Shown piece after piece: positions 33,384-44,643 of a DNA stretch of 64,000 nt. Within the stretch, counting starts at the first letter, position 1. Each line of letters begins with the position of its first letter. The stretch comes from Clytia hemisphaerica (lineage: Eukaryota; Cnidaria; Hydrozoa; Leptothecata; Clytiidae). Location of the stretch: contig CACVBU010000862.1 in the NCBI GenBank assembly GCA_902728285.1, positions 61,972 through 125,971 of the forward strand, in the 5' to 3' direction. The translations under genes and the position numbers were made by a program. The notes below the pieces were generated by a model. The model made no database searches. It saw only the letters and a program-made list of their open reading frames with translations, and had not been told where the DNA came from.

Positions 33384-33926
33384 GGCACAGTTAGGCTTGC
33401 GTAATTCTGGTATTAAAGAACCTAGTTGCTAATTTATCCACCGCCTACGTGTACATACATCACCATTTACAATGCGAACCCAATCCGAAAATGCCAGCAC
33501 GTTCTCTTCAATAAGAGGGCGCTGCGATCAAAATTCAGTCCCGAAGTGTAAAAGGCATACAGTACGTCCAAAACTAACCGACATCTACACATTTTTTTTT
33601 CAATGAAGACAGGTAAGGTTTAGTTTCTGTGCTATAGAAAAAAATGACGATGCTTGAATGAATAAACAACACTCTTCCCGCATATCAAAAGGTAAAGGAG
33701 CCTTTCGTTACCTTACAAGCTTTGAACGGGTAACTAAAATCTTCAAAGACTAGAGGTAGAGTTTGAACTAGTTACATCTCCTTAAATACTTAGCAAAAAA
33801 GGGCATGACCCTTAAGACAGTTTGAAAATTACTTCATTGGAAATATACCTAGTCCTGAATTGTTGCAGATTCCTGAAAAAATAAGAAAAGATAACTTTCT
33901 TTAAAAACCAACGCGTTTTCAAAATA

Positions 33927-34304
33927 CACGTTTTTTTTTAAGAAACACACTTTTAAGAAACATGAGGCTCAGAATGCCTAAAAACTAAGAAACATCTAAG
34001 AAACATGCTGAGGCTGAGAATGAGAAAATAGCATTTTTTAATTCGTTTTTTTTTAAGAACCTTTCAATCAAGGTTCCAGAAATATACATACATAACAGTT
34101 AGAAACACTTGAGAAAGTCAGAAAATCAATATAGAAGATAGGAAAGTACCGTAGATTAGTCAATTAGACTTGTATTATCGACATGCGTCCTTTAAGCTTG
34201 ACAAAGTTTAGAAACACGTAAGAAACATTTAAGGCTCAAAAGGCCGATTTCTTAAGAAACATTGAGGCTGCTTGGTAAAACTAGTTTCTTAAAAAAAAAA
34301 CGTG
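33927..34304. mobile_element. 378-bp TA-inserting element, word TAAGAAACA
   Basis: TA then CACGTTTTTTTTTAAGAAAC at the left, GTTTCTTAAAAAAAAAACGTG then TA at the right. AAGAAACA occurs about eight times, usually followed by GAGGCTCAG or GAGGCTG. It lies between two minus-strand genes. Confidence 0.8.
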
Positions 34305-34562
34305 TATATGCTTCCGTCGGTATCACAAAACTAGTTATTTACAGTGATGTTATCAGGTGATAAAATATGATATGGGATAGGATATCATTCTGACAATATG
34401 TGCTCTGTATCTTCGATTTTTTAAGAAGTAATGATTTTACGTTACGCACTTAGTGTAGGTTATGTTGTAAATAATAAACTTTCGAGAATATACTAAAACA
34501 CTTATGTTGTAAGGGTTACTGTGAATATTGTATATGAAGTACCGATATACAATAAATTTTAC

Positions 34563-37500
34563 TTACTTTACTGCTGCATCGATGTGGGAGTGATTGAATA
34601 ACGAGCTATCCTCGATGACTTGAAGAATCTGTCTTTCAACATTATGATCGCCGGTTTGATCAAGTGGTACAATAACATCTAGCTCTTCCAAAGACGAGAA
34701 AATAATGTTTGTACTTGAACGTTTAGTATGTGTAGGAGAAACGAGACCAGCTTGCAGCCATTTATCGAAAATTCCAATCAAACGAGATACCCTGCTTGAT
34801 TTCTTTACGGGAAGAACGATTATATCCACGAAATTGATAGCTCGAGTGAGCATCTCAATGTACAAATTCTTTGGAACGTTATCTTTAGGGCTAGCAAATA
34901 AAATACAATGGTCCATTTCGCAGCCTCTGAAACCTCTATAACACGTGAGTAATACTTTTCCCGTTTTTAAAGCCTCCAATTTCTCTGCTTTGGTTGGATA
35001 TTTTCCTGTTAAAGACGGTGCAAATGTTGTTATTTCTGATACCTCTAAATTATGTTGAAAAACATATTTCAAAATAGCTAGTTCTTCCAGTGTACCACAT
35101 ATAACGGTTAACTGAACATCCTTTTTCATCAGCCTTCTTAAAATTGCACTCAAATAAGCTGCATCAGACGAATTAAAGTTATTGAAGTCGAATCTAAAGT
35201 CGTTTAAATAAATGAGGTTGGGCTTTGAATCACTTTTGATTTGATGACCACTTGGACCACGAACATAAGAGAATGAAGTTGAAAGTTTTTTGGAAACAGA
35301 CCCTGATTGAGCGTTTATGTCTGATAACAATTTTTCTGGATCGTAGAATGAGGCAATGTTGGTTTTCCTTCGCACGCTTTGAGTTGAAGGATGATTCGGG
35401 TTATCGTGGAGACTGACGTCATCCGTTGGTCTCGGTTGCTTTTGTTCTTTCTGTTCTTGAGGCTTAAGAGGGACATCTTTGGAAGCTTCTCTTGTTTTTC
35501 GGGCGGAGGGTGCGTACGGTCTGCGTAGAATTAGTGTTTTGTATTCCAACGGTACGTCTACGATTTCCTTTTCGATTTCTTCCTGAAAGATTTCAATCAT
35601 ATGGTGAATATTTACCGCCATTCGCATTGTTTTGTCCAGAGTGAAGACTTTCATACCGGTTTGATGGTAGTCGCATCTCTCAACTTGCTTGACATCGTCT
35701 ACAAAAGGAATTCGATAAAAATTGAAAAACCGTTTTTATGTAAAATATTGCATGGTGAAGTGAATGGTTCGCTTGCTTCAAAAAGCAAAGTAGTAGATGC
35801 AAAAGTCTCGCAAAATATTCTCTTCCATTTAACATATCAAAGGATACAAGACATGGTCTACAGGTCTACTCTATTAGCTTAGGATCTATCGCAATTTCTT
35901 CAAACTACAAAATGAAATATGAGTAAAAAAAGATAACATAAGACATTTTTGTGGTCTACGCAAAGTTCAAAAATGACTTACCACTGAAAAATCCTGATTT
36001 GACAACTTTTCGTTTTTTTTCTACACTTTGGAGCGCAAGAATGACAGTCGTATCTTGGAAATTCTTTACGAGGCTTTCCTTGAGGTTTTCAGCGTATTTG
36101 CTTGTGAGAAAATCACCAGGGAACTCGTCGATCATAAACCCGACACGTTTTGTTTTATCAGAATAAAGATATTCCAATACTCGACAAAGATTGATACGCG
36201 GTGGATACATCATATTGTAAACATCCGAAATATCGATTGTTGATCCTTCTAGTGCATCACCGATACTGAAAGCTTTGATCTTGGACTTGTCAAGTTTTTC
36301 CTCGTCACATAAGTTATTGAACCCCTCTTGGAACTTTAAATCCACCAATGAAAATGGATCAAAAGTAATATAATAAAGTTGATCTGTTTGATGCATAAGT
36401 TTTCGTGCAATCTCGTACATGGAGACACTTTTGCCTAAGAAGTAATTGAGAACAGTTTGAACGTGGATGGTTGAGTGAATGAAACAGTTTTGAACCACAA
36501 GCAGTTTTGAATTGCAGAATTGAGGACGAGAAAAATACCGTCAGAACCGAGACAAAAGAAAGAAGCTAACCGCCTCCGTCGTAGAAAAACACAGATTCCT
36601 AAACTTCAATAAACGCCAATACACGTCCAATACAGAGAGAGTTACTGTATAGCCTGTATAGACCGTAAACTATTTCACAGTCTAGTTTATTTATAATCTT
36701 GTCTATTGTCTTCTTGTTTGTCTGGTCCAACTAACTCGTCTACGGGAATGTTTTTTCCTGCATATGCGAGTGCATCTGATTGGTTAATTCGCGCCGAGTC
36801 ACTGAGCAGAATTTTCACGGGGTTTTCGATAACATTACAAAAAAAAGGAAAACAAATGAAAATGAAGGTACAGGTTCATTTCTATACAAAATGGCCGATG
36901 GAAATGAGCCTTTATAAATGTGGATTATTTTTGATACCCAGGCTAATTAAAAGATAATCTACCGTCGTTTTGTTTAAGTTTCCCATTTCCACATAAAGAT
37001 TTTTGTTACTTTTCCGGGATAACAGCATAAGGTTGGAAAGGGTTTTTTTCTAAAGGTACAGAAAATTTTGTGCTTACTCATGATTTTGCCTACCTTCCAA
37101 AGCTCATTTTTCAACTACCTGAAGTCTTTTTCCGGAAATGGGAAACTTATACAAAACGACAGTAAGTCGGTCTGTAAACTTTGAAAAAAAAAGACAAAAA
37201 AATTACGCGAAGAGAATTGTGTAGTAAAAATCACCTTTACATCCGTACTATCTACTTCTCATCCGCTCCGTTTAGATTAAAGCTTTAAAATCGTATTTGA
37301 AGACTTTACAGGGGAATTTACAGGGATTTGTGCTGAGACTTTACAGGGAATTTACAGGGATTTGTACTGAGACCTTAGGTTTTCATTAAATGTCGCGAAA
37401 GATTTTCTGAGTGACTATTGATTATTTCGGTAGCGCATGCTAAATTTTAACCATATATTCAACCAGAAATTCTAAAATAAATTAAAGTTTTCAGAAGAAA

Positions 37501-38512
37501 TAGAGAAAATCTCACCAGAGCCAAATGGTCCTTTGATGATCTTCCATTTCGTTGGGTCGTTGATGAGGTTGATTTGATTATGGTTTAGAAGGATAGTGTC
37601 GATCTTTTCTGGAACATTTTCCGATATCTTCGGCAGATATTGTGTTGTGGAGGCCATTGAACTCATTATTTGCCCGCACAACGAATTGAGAAAAGTGAGA
37701 TCTCTTGAACAGACCCCTTGTCTTTTAAAAGATGCCATCTCACTTGAAGCTTTTCTACAGAAGCTTTCCAATTTGGTTTGTAACTTGAGTGTGCAACTTA
37801 AATCGTTTTTAGTGACCAACATTCCACTGCAACTAACAAAATTGTCATTGAATATTGAATATAGCTTTAAAGTGTGCGCGTCAACGTCAAGGAAAACTGG
37901 GACCGACATAATGGTGACGTAATTGTTTTTGATGACGTCACTGGCTACATGGATAATTGTTTTTGTGACGTCGTTAAGTTTTTGTATTCCTTGATACAGA
38001 GTTTCTCGATCATTTGAAGTGATGATAGAACATACCATCAACAGGTGACGATCAAAATCAACAACCAGAATGACGTCATCATACGATTTATGTTTTGCTG
38101 TTATGATTTCATCACAATCCTTATCATCCAGCCCCATGATGTACAAATGGTGTCGTGGATTGTAAGGTGTCAAATATTTCACATCTTTGAACATTTTCAT
38201 TTCGTCCAGTTTTTCTAACCAATCCCTGATGATTCGATTTTTTAGATAAAATGATGGCGGAAAATGTCGCTCCCTTGCGACTGTGTTTTCCTTAAAATAC
38301 TGTAACGATCTTTCTCTAAAGTCAGCAACAGTCTTCGTAATGCTTGGACCAGTTCGTATCGGTCTACATTCTTGTTCCTCTGTTATGGGTTTTGTTGGTT
38401 TGTAATGATGAACATCATCATCCAATCCAGAGTTGTGTGTGTAGATCAGTGTTTTATCAACGGTGAAAGTTCTTTGGCCGTGCGTCATATCTAAGGTAAA
38501 ATCATAATCCAT
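34563..38512 (-). CDS. superfamily 1 helicase-like P-loop ATPase, 861 aa, three exons
   Basis: Exons are 38512-37516, 36434-35982 and 35698-34563. Junctions GCTCTG/GTGAGA, TTCTTAG/GCAAAAG, TCAGTG/GTAAGT and TTGTAG/ACGATG keep phase throughout. An in-frame TGA lies 9 nt before the ATG. Splicing assembles the Walker A motif GPFGSGKS (328-335) exactly across junction 1. A Q-motif-like LLNHNQINLI precedes it (Q313). Walker B is VGFMIDEFPGD (D435, E436), followed by ILALQSVEKKRK (motif III-like). Exon 3 holds TLDKTMRMAVNI (motif IV-like), VLLTCYRGFRGCE (motif V, about 735-744) and YIEMLTRAI with the arginine finger (R769, motif VI). Residues 130-200 (YDDVILVVDFDRHLL) resemble the core of a NERD or PD-(D/E)xK nuclease with acids missing; this is inference. 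It probably acts on nucleic acid using ATP; the closest family is unknown. Confidence 0.85.
36435..37515. other. intron 1 of the helicase-like gene
   Basis: Non-coding. A minus-strand frame at about 36690-36820 reads like protein (SDSARINQSDALAYAGKN) but its possible acceptor does not keep phase with exon 1. A 40-bp stretch with ACTTTACAGGGAATTTACAGGG is repeated at about 37300-37375. Confidence 0.4.
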
Positions 38513-38589
38513 TAAAAGTCACTGTTTTATTATTACATTAAGTGCTTGTACAAAAGAACTCCATTTGTTAATTTCGCATAGCGAAAGTA

Positions 38590-38937
38590 CTCTTGTCTCC
38601 CGAATAGATATCCCCCGCTAATTGTTAAGCGAAAAAAATCCATCCCCCCGCTCTTATTAAGAGCCCCCCTCCCCTTTAATTATATTCGAATAATTTAATA
38701 TTTCATTACAGGGTAGATAGACCTTAAACTTGTTAAGATTTTCCTTTTTGTTAATATTGGTTCTTATTTTACGTGTTCATTTGTTAAAGTTTCTATTGTG
38801 TTGTTTAAATTGATATCAGTTCAAAAAAATTCTGTCTTCATATTACCCCTTCATATTCCTTCCCCCCCGCTTATTAGAATTTAGAAAATTTTCCTACCTG
38901 CTTATTCGGACCCCCCGTCTATTCGGGAGACAAGAGT
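38590..38937. mobile_element. TA-inserting CTCTT element, copy 2
   Basis: TA then CTCTTGTCTCCCGAATAGA at the left and the exact complement then TA at the right. C runs recur next to GCTTATT and GCTAATT inside. It lies just upstream of the helicase-like gene. Confidence 0.85.
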
Positions 38938-39165
38938 ATTACGATAGGCTTTAACGGCGGCGGCGGTGGTGTGGAAAAAAAATTAGAAAACGAAAGTGCT
39001 ATAGAAACTTCTAGAACATATTTGAATATTCTAGAGATCGACTCACTCGCTAAGATAAAATCTAACGTTTTGTCAGTCCGCGAGTCCAGGTAGACGTAAC
39101 TAAGCATTTGTAAACATTGCTCGTTTTTAAATATGGCGGTTTTCAGCATGATGTTAGCTGCTGCT
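38935..39165 (+). repeat. dispersed repeat R3, copy 2
   Basis: Inverted relative to 28731-28975, with a GGCGGCGGCGG run and CTTCTAGAACAT. The copies start beside different elements, so R3 itself has moved or been duplicated. Confidence 0.75.
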
Positions 39166-39351
39166 TATTTGTATTGCTATTGTTGTGGCCATGATAACTT
39201 TGGCCCCAAGAGACTTCACATATTTGTGTATATAGTATGACGTATGTTGTTTTGGTAGCTATATTCCCATTTGGGAATTAGCGTATGATATCGCCTTTTA
39301 ATGTTTAATAGCATACCGTCGCGAATCTAAAAATAGACATTGATTTTTATG

Positions 39352-39491
39352 TTTGACTGAAATTCAATCTCATCACCCTTTGCGTTTATTACGCTTACAC
39401 GCAAATTACACTCAATTACAAAGAAAGAGTGATAACTTTCACGACTTTTGAATTAAGACGAAAAGGATTGTGGGATTGAATTTCGGTCAAA
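39352..39491. mobile_element. 140-bp inverted-repeat element
   Basis: TTTGACTGAAATTCAATCTC faces GGGATTGAATTTCGGTCAAA; about 30 bp of arm including the inner CACCCTTTGCG and CGAAAAGGATTG. No clear duplication. The rest of 39.2-39.9 kb is plain non-coding DNA. Confidence 0.7.
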
Positions 39492-39877
39492 TGAGAGAGT
39501 AATAATCATGACGTTTGCACGACGAAGCGCTATTTAATTAGTTTTTAATGCTCCAATGCACAAATTTCCTCGATTTTCATCTCGCCCTTTTTTGCTTTTG
39601 GCGGATGCAATCTAGTAATTGTTATGAGTACGTGTAGACGTTTTCAGGAGTTTGTAGAAACTCCATTTTCACTTCTCGTCGGAGAATTTTTACATAGTTA
39701 ACATTTTAGAGCAAATTGAATTGATTCATTTTGGATTTACTTGATATACATTTTGATATTTCCTGTGGAGCCATCTATACACAGTGCTTTGGAGCTTATG
39801 TTTCAGTAAGTTTCTACTATAATTTTTGACTTGTAATTTTCCCATTTTTGTACATTTTTTTGGTACTAGATTCTCTA

Positions 39878-40203
39878 GGATTCTTTAGATTTTCCTTGTA
39901 TTTTGGTCACCTTTTGACCTAGTTTGTGCCTCGTTTGGTCGATCTTGGAGTCATTTTCCTCGCTATTTTTTGGTCACAGACCGTTGTGTCTTTTGGGCAT
40001 TACATTTTTACTTTGGTCGTATTGGCTTCATACTCTATTTCTGGCCTCCTTTTGCCCTTTGTTTGCTCTAGGGCCATTTTACCTTTAGAGTTCTGCATTG
40101 TTTTCCTTACTGTATTCCGGAATTGGCCCTTTTAATCCGGAACTGGCGGATTTCCGAAATTAGGAATTTAGCTATTTTTTTTACTTTATTTCAAATATTT
40201 TTA
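39878..40203 (+). repeat. candidate 5' LTR of the BEL element, first part
   Basis: Same orientation and about 85-90% similar to 60811-61117 (GTTTGGTCGATCTTGGAGTC, TTTTGGGCATTACATTT, TACTCTATTTCTGGCCTCC). It is interrupted at TA (40202-40203) by the CACTGG element and seems to resume at 42231 with AAAGAC, matching AAGAC after the insertion in the 3' copy. The true left edge is not visible; a TG start was not found. Confidence 0.6.
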
Positions 40204-40837
40204 CACTGGTGAAAATACTTTTCTTAGTGGAGATAGGTTTTCTTGTTAGAGATACCATTTCTCTCCTAAAGAAAAACATTCTTATTGATCTATGGGAAAA
40301 ACTTTGTACGAGTAAATTAATCTTAGCATATTATTGAAATTTTTCAGATCAAAACTCAAAGAAAAGATTTCTTTATGAGAAGAAAACTTGAGTTCTCTAA
40401 AGAAATTTTTTCTTGGAATTTTTCTCAAGAAAAAAGTTCTTCTGAAAAGTTATCGAAAGTAATTTTTTCTTCAAAATATTCCTGAGGCCTTCACAATGGA
40501 ATTAAAACATTTTTTTATTTCTATTGTGGCTTTTGAACAAAAGCTCTATTTATCTGAATTGAATTAGCCAAGCGTGGCTCCAGCAAATGCGAATTTACAA
40601 AAGTGTAATACGAGCGTAATATCTCTCTCTTAAAAATTTATATGTGGTGTGATCGGAAGACTTTTGAAAATGGTAAGAATATTTTTTTTAGTTTTCCTTT
40701 ATGATTTCAAAATTTGTATACATATTAGGGGCCAAATCTTAAATCTGTTCCCCTAGAGCCCTAGAGGTAATTCTAGTTAAGCAGTTTCATTATTTTATTC
40801 TTGTTTAATAAGTGTTATTGATTGTTTGCCAACCTAC

Positions 40838-41190
40838 TGGCGGGTGCTTATTTTGTTGTGCTTGTGTCTCATTGATTAACCTTTCATTCCAATGCCCCAA
40901 AATCTCTAAAACCTTTACCATTAAGATCATGAAATTTTATCCATTTGTGTAAATGTAATTCAGTGCTTACTAGCCTTATGGCGGGTGCTAATTTTGTTGT
41001 GCTTGTCAGCCTTCTGGCGGGTTAACCTTTTACTCGAATGACCTAAAACTTTTACAAATAAAATTATCAAATTTTTTCTATTTGAGTAAACGTAATTCAG
41101 TGCTTGCTAGCCTTATGGCGGGTGCTAATTTTGTTGTGCTTGTCAGCCTTCTGGCGGGTTATCCTTTTACTCGAATGACTTAAAACATCA
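40838..41190 (+). repeat. three tandem copies of a GCCTTNTGGCGGGT unit
   Basis: Units of about 120-135 bp carry paired phrases TAGCCTTATGGCGGGTGCT and CAGCCTTCTGGCGGGTT plus an AT-rich spacer with TTTTACTCGAATGAC. Confidence 0.8.
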
Positions 41191-41329
41191 TGTTTCATCA
41201 GATTTGTTTGTTGTTTGTAAAATACGTAAGACATATTTGTATATTTTTTGTCCTTGCTTCAAGCTTCAATTAAGATCAGGGTTAAAAAAATCGAAGTTTC
41301 TTTGTCGTTCTCTCTTTTCCTTTTTTCAG

Positions 41330-41695
41330 GACAACCGATGGTAACTGGACGCAGCTGACAGAAAACAAAGTGACGATCATAGAACAGATAACGCCAAAAA
41401 AGCATCCAAGCTACCACAAGTTACCCACATTCAAAGCAGGTAAAAACTACTTTTGCCATGCACTTTCGAATCTTTGGTGTATTTTCATCTGATTAATTTT
41501 ACTTTGTTTATAGAATTCCTGCTTATATCTATCGTATTAGCTTTAGTGGCTCTCGTTTCTACTCATAGGTCAATCCAGGTTCCAAAACAAGTAAATTTTA
41601 ACATGCTCATTTTGATTGTTTTTCAGATTGACGAGGCTAAAGAGATGAAAGCTTTTTGTAACTATCAATTGACCGATTTTAACAATTACTGTTGA
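41330..41695 (+). CDS. candidate three-exon small gene inside the CACTGG element
   Basis: Exons 41330-41439, 41514-41590 and 41627-41695 have acceptors TTTTTTCAG, GTTTATAG and TTTTTCAG and donors GCAG/GTAAAA and ACAA/GTAAAT. Phases agree and the last exon ends in TGA. The product (at least 84 residues) reads TIIEQITPKKHPSYHK, a hydrophobic LLISIVLALVALVSTH, then IDEAKEMKAFCNYQL. The first visible exon enters mid-codon, so an upstream exon is expected. The two downstream introns are also open in frame, so the agreement could partly be luck. No family recognised; it may be the element's own gene. Confidence 0.35.
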
Positions 41696-42277
41696 TGACG
41701 TGGAGCTGCCAAATATTAAATCATTTTATACTAAAATCATGTAGTATTTCAGTCAGTTACATTAAAATTAAAGTGAAAGATACAAATACAGAATACAACA
41801 GAAATTCATAATATTAATTGAATTGACCTTGAACTAAAATGAGCAGCTACTGTTGTTTCGACAACAATAAGACAAATAAGCATTGTAGAAAATAATTTTT
41901 TACCGAAGAAAATTTCGAAAAGAAAAATGCACTAAATATTCAAGAAAAAATTACTCGCTTGAAGAAAAGCCTTCTTATATTCTTGCTGGGCAGAAGAGAA
42001 AAATTCTCTTGAGAGAAGTATACAATTCTTCTTAGAAGAAAATTATTTTCACCAGTTTAGAAAATGATTCTTACTTTGAGTTTATTTTTCTTATGATTTA
42101 AGAGTTTTTTCTTAAAATTGTTTTTCTTGTTTTCTTGATCAATAATATTTTTCTTGCTCCGCGGAAGAGAAATATATTCTTCCCTGAGGTTTTTTTTACT
42201 TGATAGAAGAAAATTATTTTCACCAGTGTAAAAGACACACCACACTGTTTTGGGCTTCCACAAAGTGAAACATAAGA

Positions 42278-43955
42278 ATGAGTGGAGACGATGTCGATCG
42301 TCCCCTAGAACTCGTCGGAGTTCACAATGGAGATGGAGATGTTGACTGTACCACCAAAGATGTTGACTGTACCACCACAGATGTTGACTGGACCGCCATA
42401 GAAGTTGACCGGACCGCCATAGAAGTCAATCAACCCAGAGATGAGGGAGATGCTAGTCGTGCAGGGACCCAAATTGTCGAGAAACCTGATGAAAAAGAGA
42501 GCATACCATCTCAAGATGATGAACAGGGTTGTTTTTGCTTAGTGTAACAGCTTCAACACGTCGCTACCCGAAGAGAGAAAGAAAACAAACCAAGAAGGTT
42601 AAGAAATTACGTATTCAACACTTATTTGCCGAACGAAAAGGATTTGTCAACAGATTAGAGAAACGAGGCAAGTCTATGATGGAAACATTAACCCTGCTGG
42701 ATCAAAGTCTTATTAAAAGTCGACTTCAACAGTACAACGAGACAGCATTAACTTTCGAGGGCACTCACAATGAGCTGAACGAGTTACTCGACCCACACGA
42801 AAAGGCTGAAGACCAGTATTGGTTTACCACAGTTGATGATCAAATCAATGTTGTAAAACAGTCAGTTTACGACAAAATATAGACATTAAATCGTCAAGAA
42901 GAAGAGAGAAGCATTGCATCATCAAGTAAATCTTTGCAATTACCACGATCATCAAGGTCACCTAAATCCTTACGATCGTCACATTCTTCAAGCTCTTCAA
43001 TGGTTTTCAAGTTGTCAAAATCCACCCAGTCAGGATCCACCAAGATCGAGACGTAGTCAGCTTTCTAATCAACTGCTATCAAACGAGCCGAACTACTCGC
43101 AGAATCAAAATTCATTGAAGAAGAATATGACCATGCTCAAATGACAAAGAAACTAAAACTACAACGTCAGATAGCAAGGATTGGTGTGCTTTGTACAAGA
43201 ACATCGAATGAAGATCAAACTAACATAAGTCAAGCCAAACAGGAGCCACCTGCGGCACCAACAATCATTGATCCATCAAAGACTCTATCGCCAATCAGCA
43301 GACAAGCCATGCGGGAGCCACCTGCGGCGTCACGCTTTGATCAACCAAAGACGCACCAACCTTCAATAATTAGACAAGCCATGCAGAAGCCACCTGCGTC
43401 ATCAATCAATTTCGATCCATCAAGGAGACACTTATCGTCAATCAAACTAGCCTTACAGGAGCCACCGGAGGCGACATTCGACATTGGTCAGTCAAGGACG
43501 TACCAATCACCCGTCAATGCCCAAGCCATGCAGGAGCCACCTGCGGCATCTAAATGTTCCAAACAGACAAAGTTGTACCCATCGTTTTACATGCATCAAG
43601 CCAAGCAGAACCCAACTGCGATATCACATCCACGTCCTTCCATGACATCAATTAACACCGAACCGTTCAAGCTTACCACTTCAGGCTTCATCAATGGATG
43701 ATATCATGAGCCGCCGGAGGCGACATTCAACATTGGTCAGTCAAGGACGTACCAATCACCCGTCAATGCCCAAGCCATGCAGGAGCCTCCTGCGGCATCT
43801 CAATGTTCCAAACAGACAAAGTTGTACCCATCGACTTACATGCATCAAGCCAAGCAGAACCCAACTGCGATATCACATCCACGTCCTTCCATGACATCAA
43901 TTAACACCGAACCGTTCAAGCTTACCACTTCAGGCTTCATCAATGGATGATATCA
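42278..43955 (+). pseudogene. BEL/Pao gag, N-terminal part, broken
   Basis: Frames at 42278-42547, 42529-42882, 42883-43140 and 43141-43701 together read as a BEL gag start. They hold an acidic leader with a 24-bp coding repeat (VDCTT/VDWTA, about four copies), a basic stretch RRYPKRERKQTKK, a helical part LDQSLIKSRLQQYNE, and a coiled region near KRAELLAESKFIEEE. A Pro/Gln-rich tail repeats QAMQEPPAA. At least two frame breaks are present. It stops near 43955, where the 9.7-kb segment begins, before the usual conserved central gag domain. Confidence 0.65.
43463..43955 (+). repeat. 245-bp tandem duplication in the gag tail
   Basis: 43463-43707 and 43708-43955 are nearly identical (GAGGCGACATTC...TCATCAATGGATGATATCATG). 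The second copy is in a different frame from the first, so the duplication broke the reading frame. Confidence 0.85.
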
Positions 43956-43962
43956 TGGAGAC

Positions 43963-44157
43963 TTAATCACTACTTACGTCACCAAAAAGGACATCTCCTG
44001 AACTGCTGTCGACGAACGATCTGCTATTTGCATTCACGGCGATCTTTCCCCGCCTACGCTTGCTTGCGCGTTTGGAAGTTTGTTTCCCGCGCTTTCGTGT
44101 TTTCTTTCTAGTCCTCTTATGATTGGTTCCTTTACTGCTGTTTCTATGGTGATCCTT
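43963..44157 (-). CDS. candidate last exon of a very basic protein
   Basis: An acceptor TCTATTTTACAG/AAGG precedes a 64-residue frame. It holds HKRTRKKTRKRGKQTSKRAS then KRRRGK (nuclear-signal-like) and ends SSSGDVLFGDVSSD. Another frame over the same bases stays open for 76 codons, so the choice is uncertain. Upstream exons on the minus strand were not found. It would be head-to-head with the DDE-like gene. Confidence 0.3.
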   Translation of the reverse strand, partial: KDHHRNSSKGTNHKRTRKKTRKRGKQTSKRASKRRRGKIAVNANSRSFVDSSSGDVLFGDVSSD

Positions 44158-44643
44158 CTGTAAAATAGACTCTCTCGTTCAAGATGATAGATGGAGCTGC
44201 GGAAAAACCAAAACATTTCAAGTTTACTTTGGTTTATGACTGTATAAAGTTGATTTTTTTGCAATCTATACCCTCGGGGGATTTTTCTATACCCTCGGGG
44301 GATTTTTTCAAAGATGCTTTTTCCTGAACGTTATTTCTATATTCACAACAGCTACTTTTGAGATTACCAATTTCAACTATCCTACTTTTCATTTTGAATG
44401 AGTAGGTTGCATTTTCTTGAAGGGAAAGTAGTTAAAACATGATTTTTTTGGAGGTATGTTATTTCTCATTTCTGTGTTCTGCAATGTTGACAGAACACTT
44501 TTCTTGGTAGATTCAAAATGGCTGCCGATTCATATTTCACAACATCAACACTGAGCAAGTAGGTGATGTGTACCTCGCTGGGTAAGAAAATCTCTCTCTA
44601 ATCATGGCTGTTTTCATTAAATCCACACCTTTTATTTTTATAG

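Larger units (their letters stand above)
40204..42228. mobile_element. 2.0-kb TA-inserting CACTGG element carrying a small spliced gene
   Basis: TA then CACTGGTGAAAATACTTTTC at the left and GAAAATTATTTTCACCAGTG then TA at the right. Bodies near both ends are packed with AAGAAAA/TTTTCTT words. An extra inner copy of the right tip lies at about 42040-42057. Contains the tandem repeat at 40838-41190 and the candidate exons at 41330-41695. Confidence 0.75.

Noticed and set aside
36690..36820. Protein-like minus frame in the helicase intron
   Set aside because: No acceptor keeps phase with exon 1, there is no ATG after the upstream stop, and there is no similarity to the rest of the gene.
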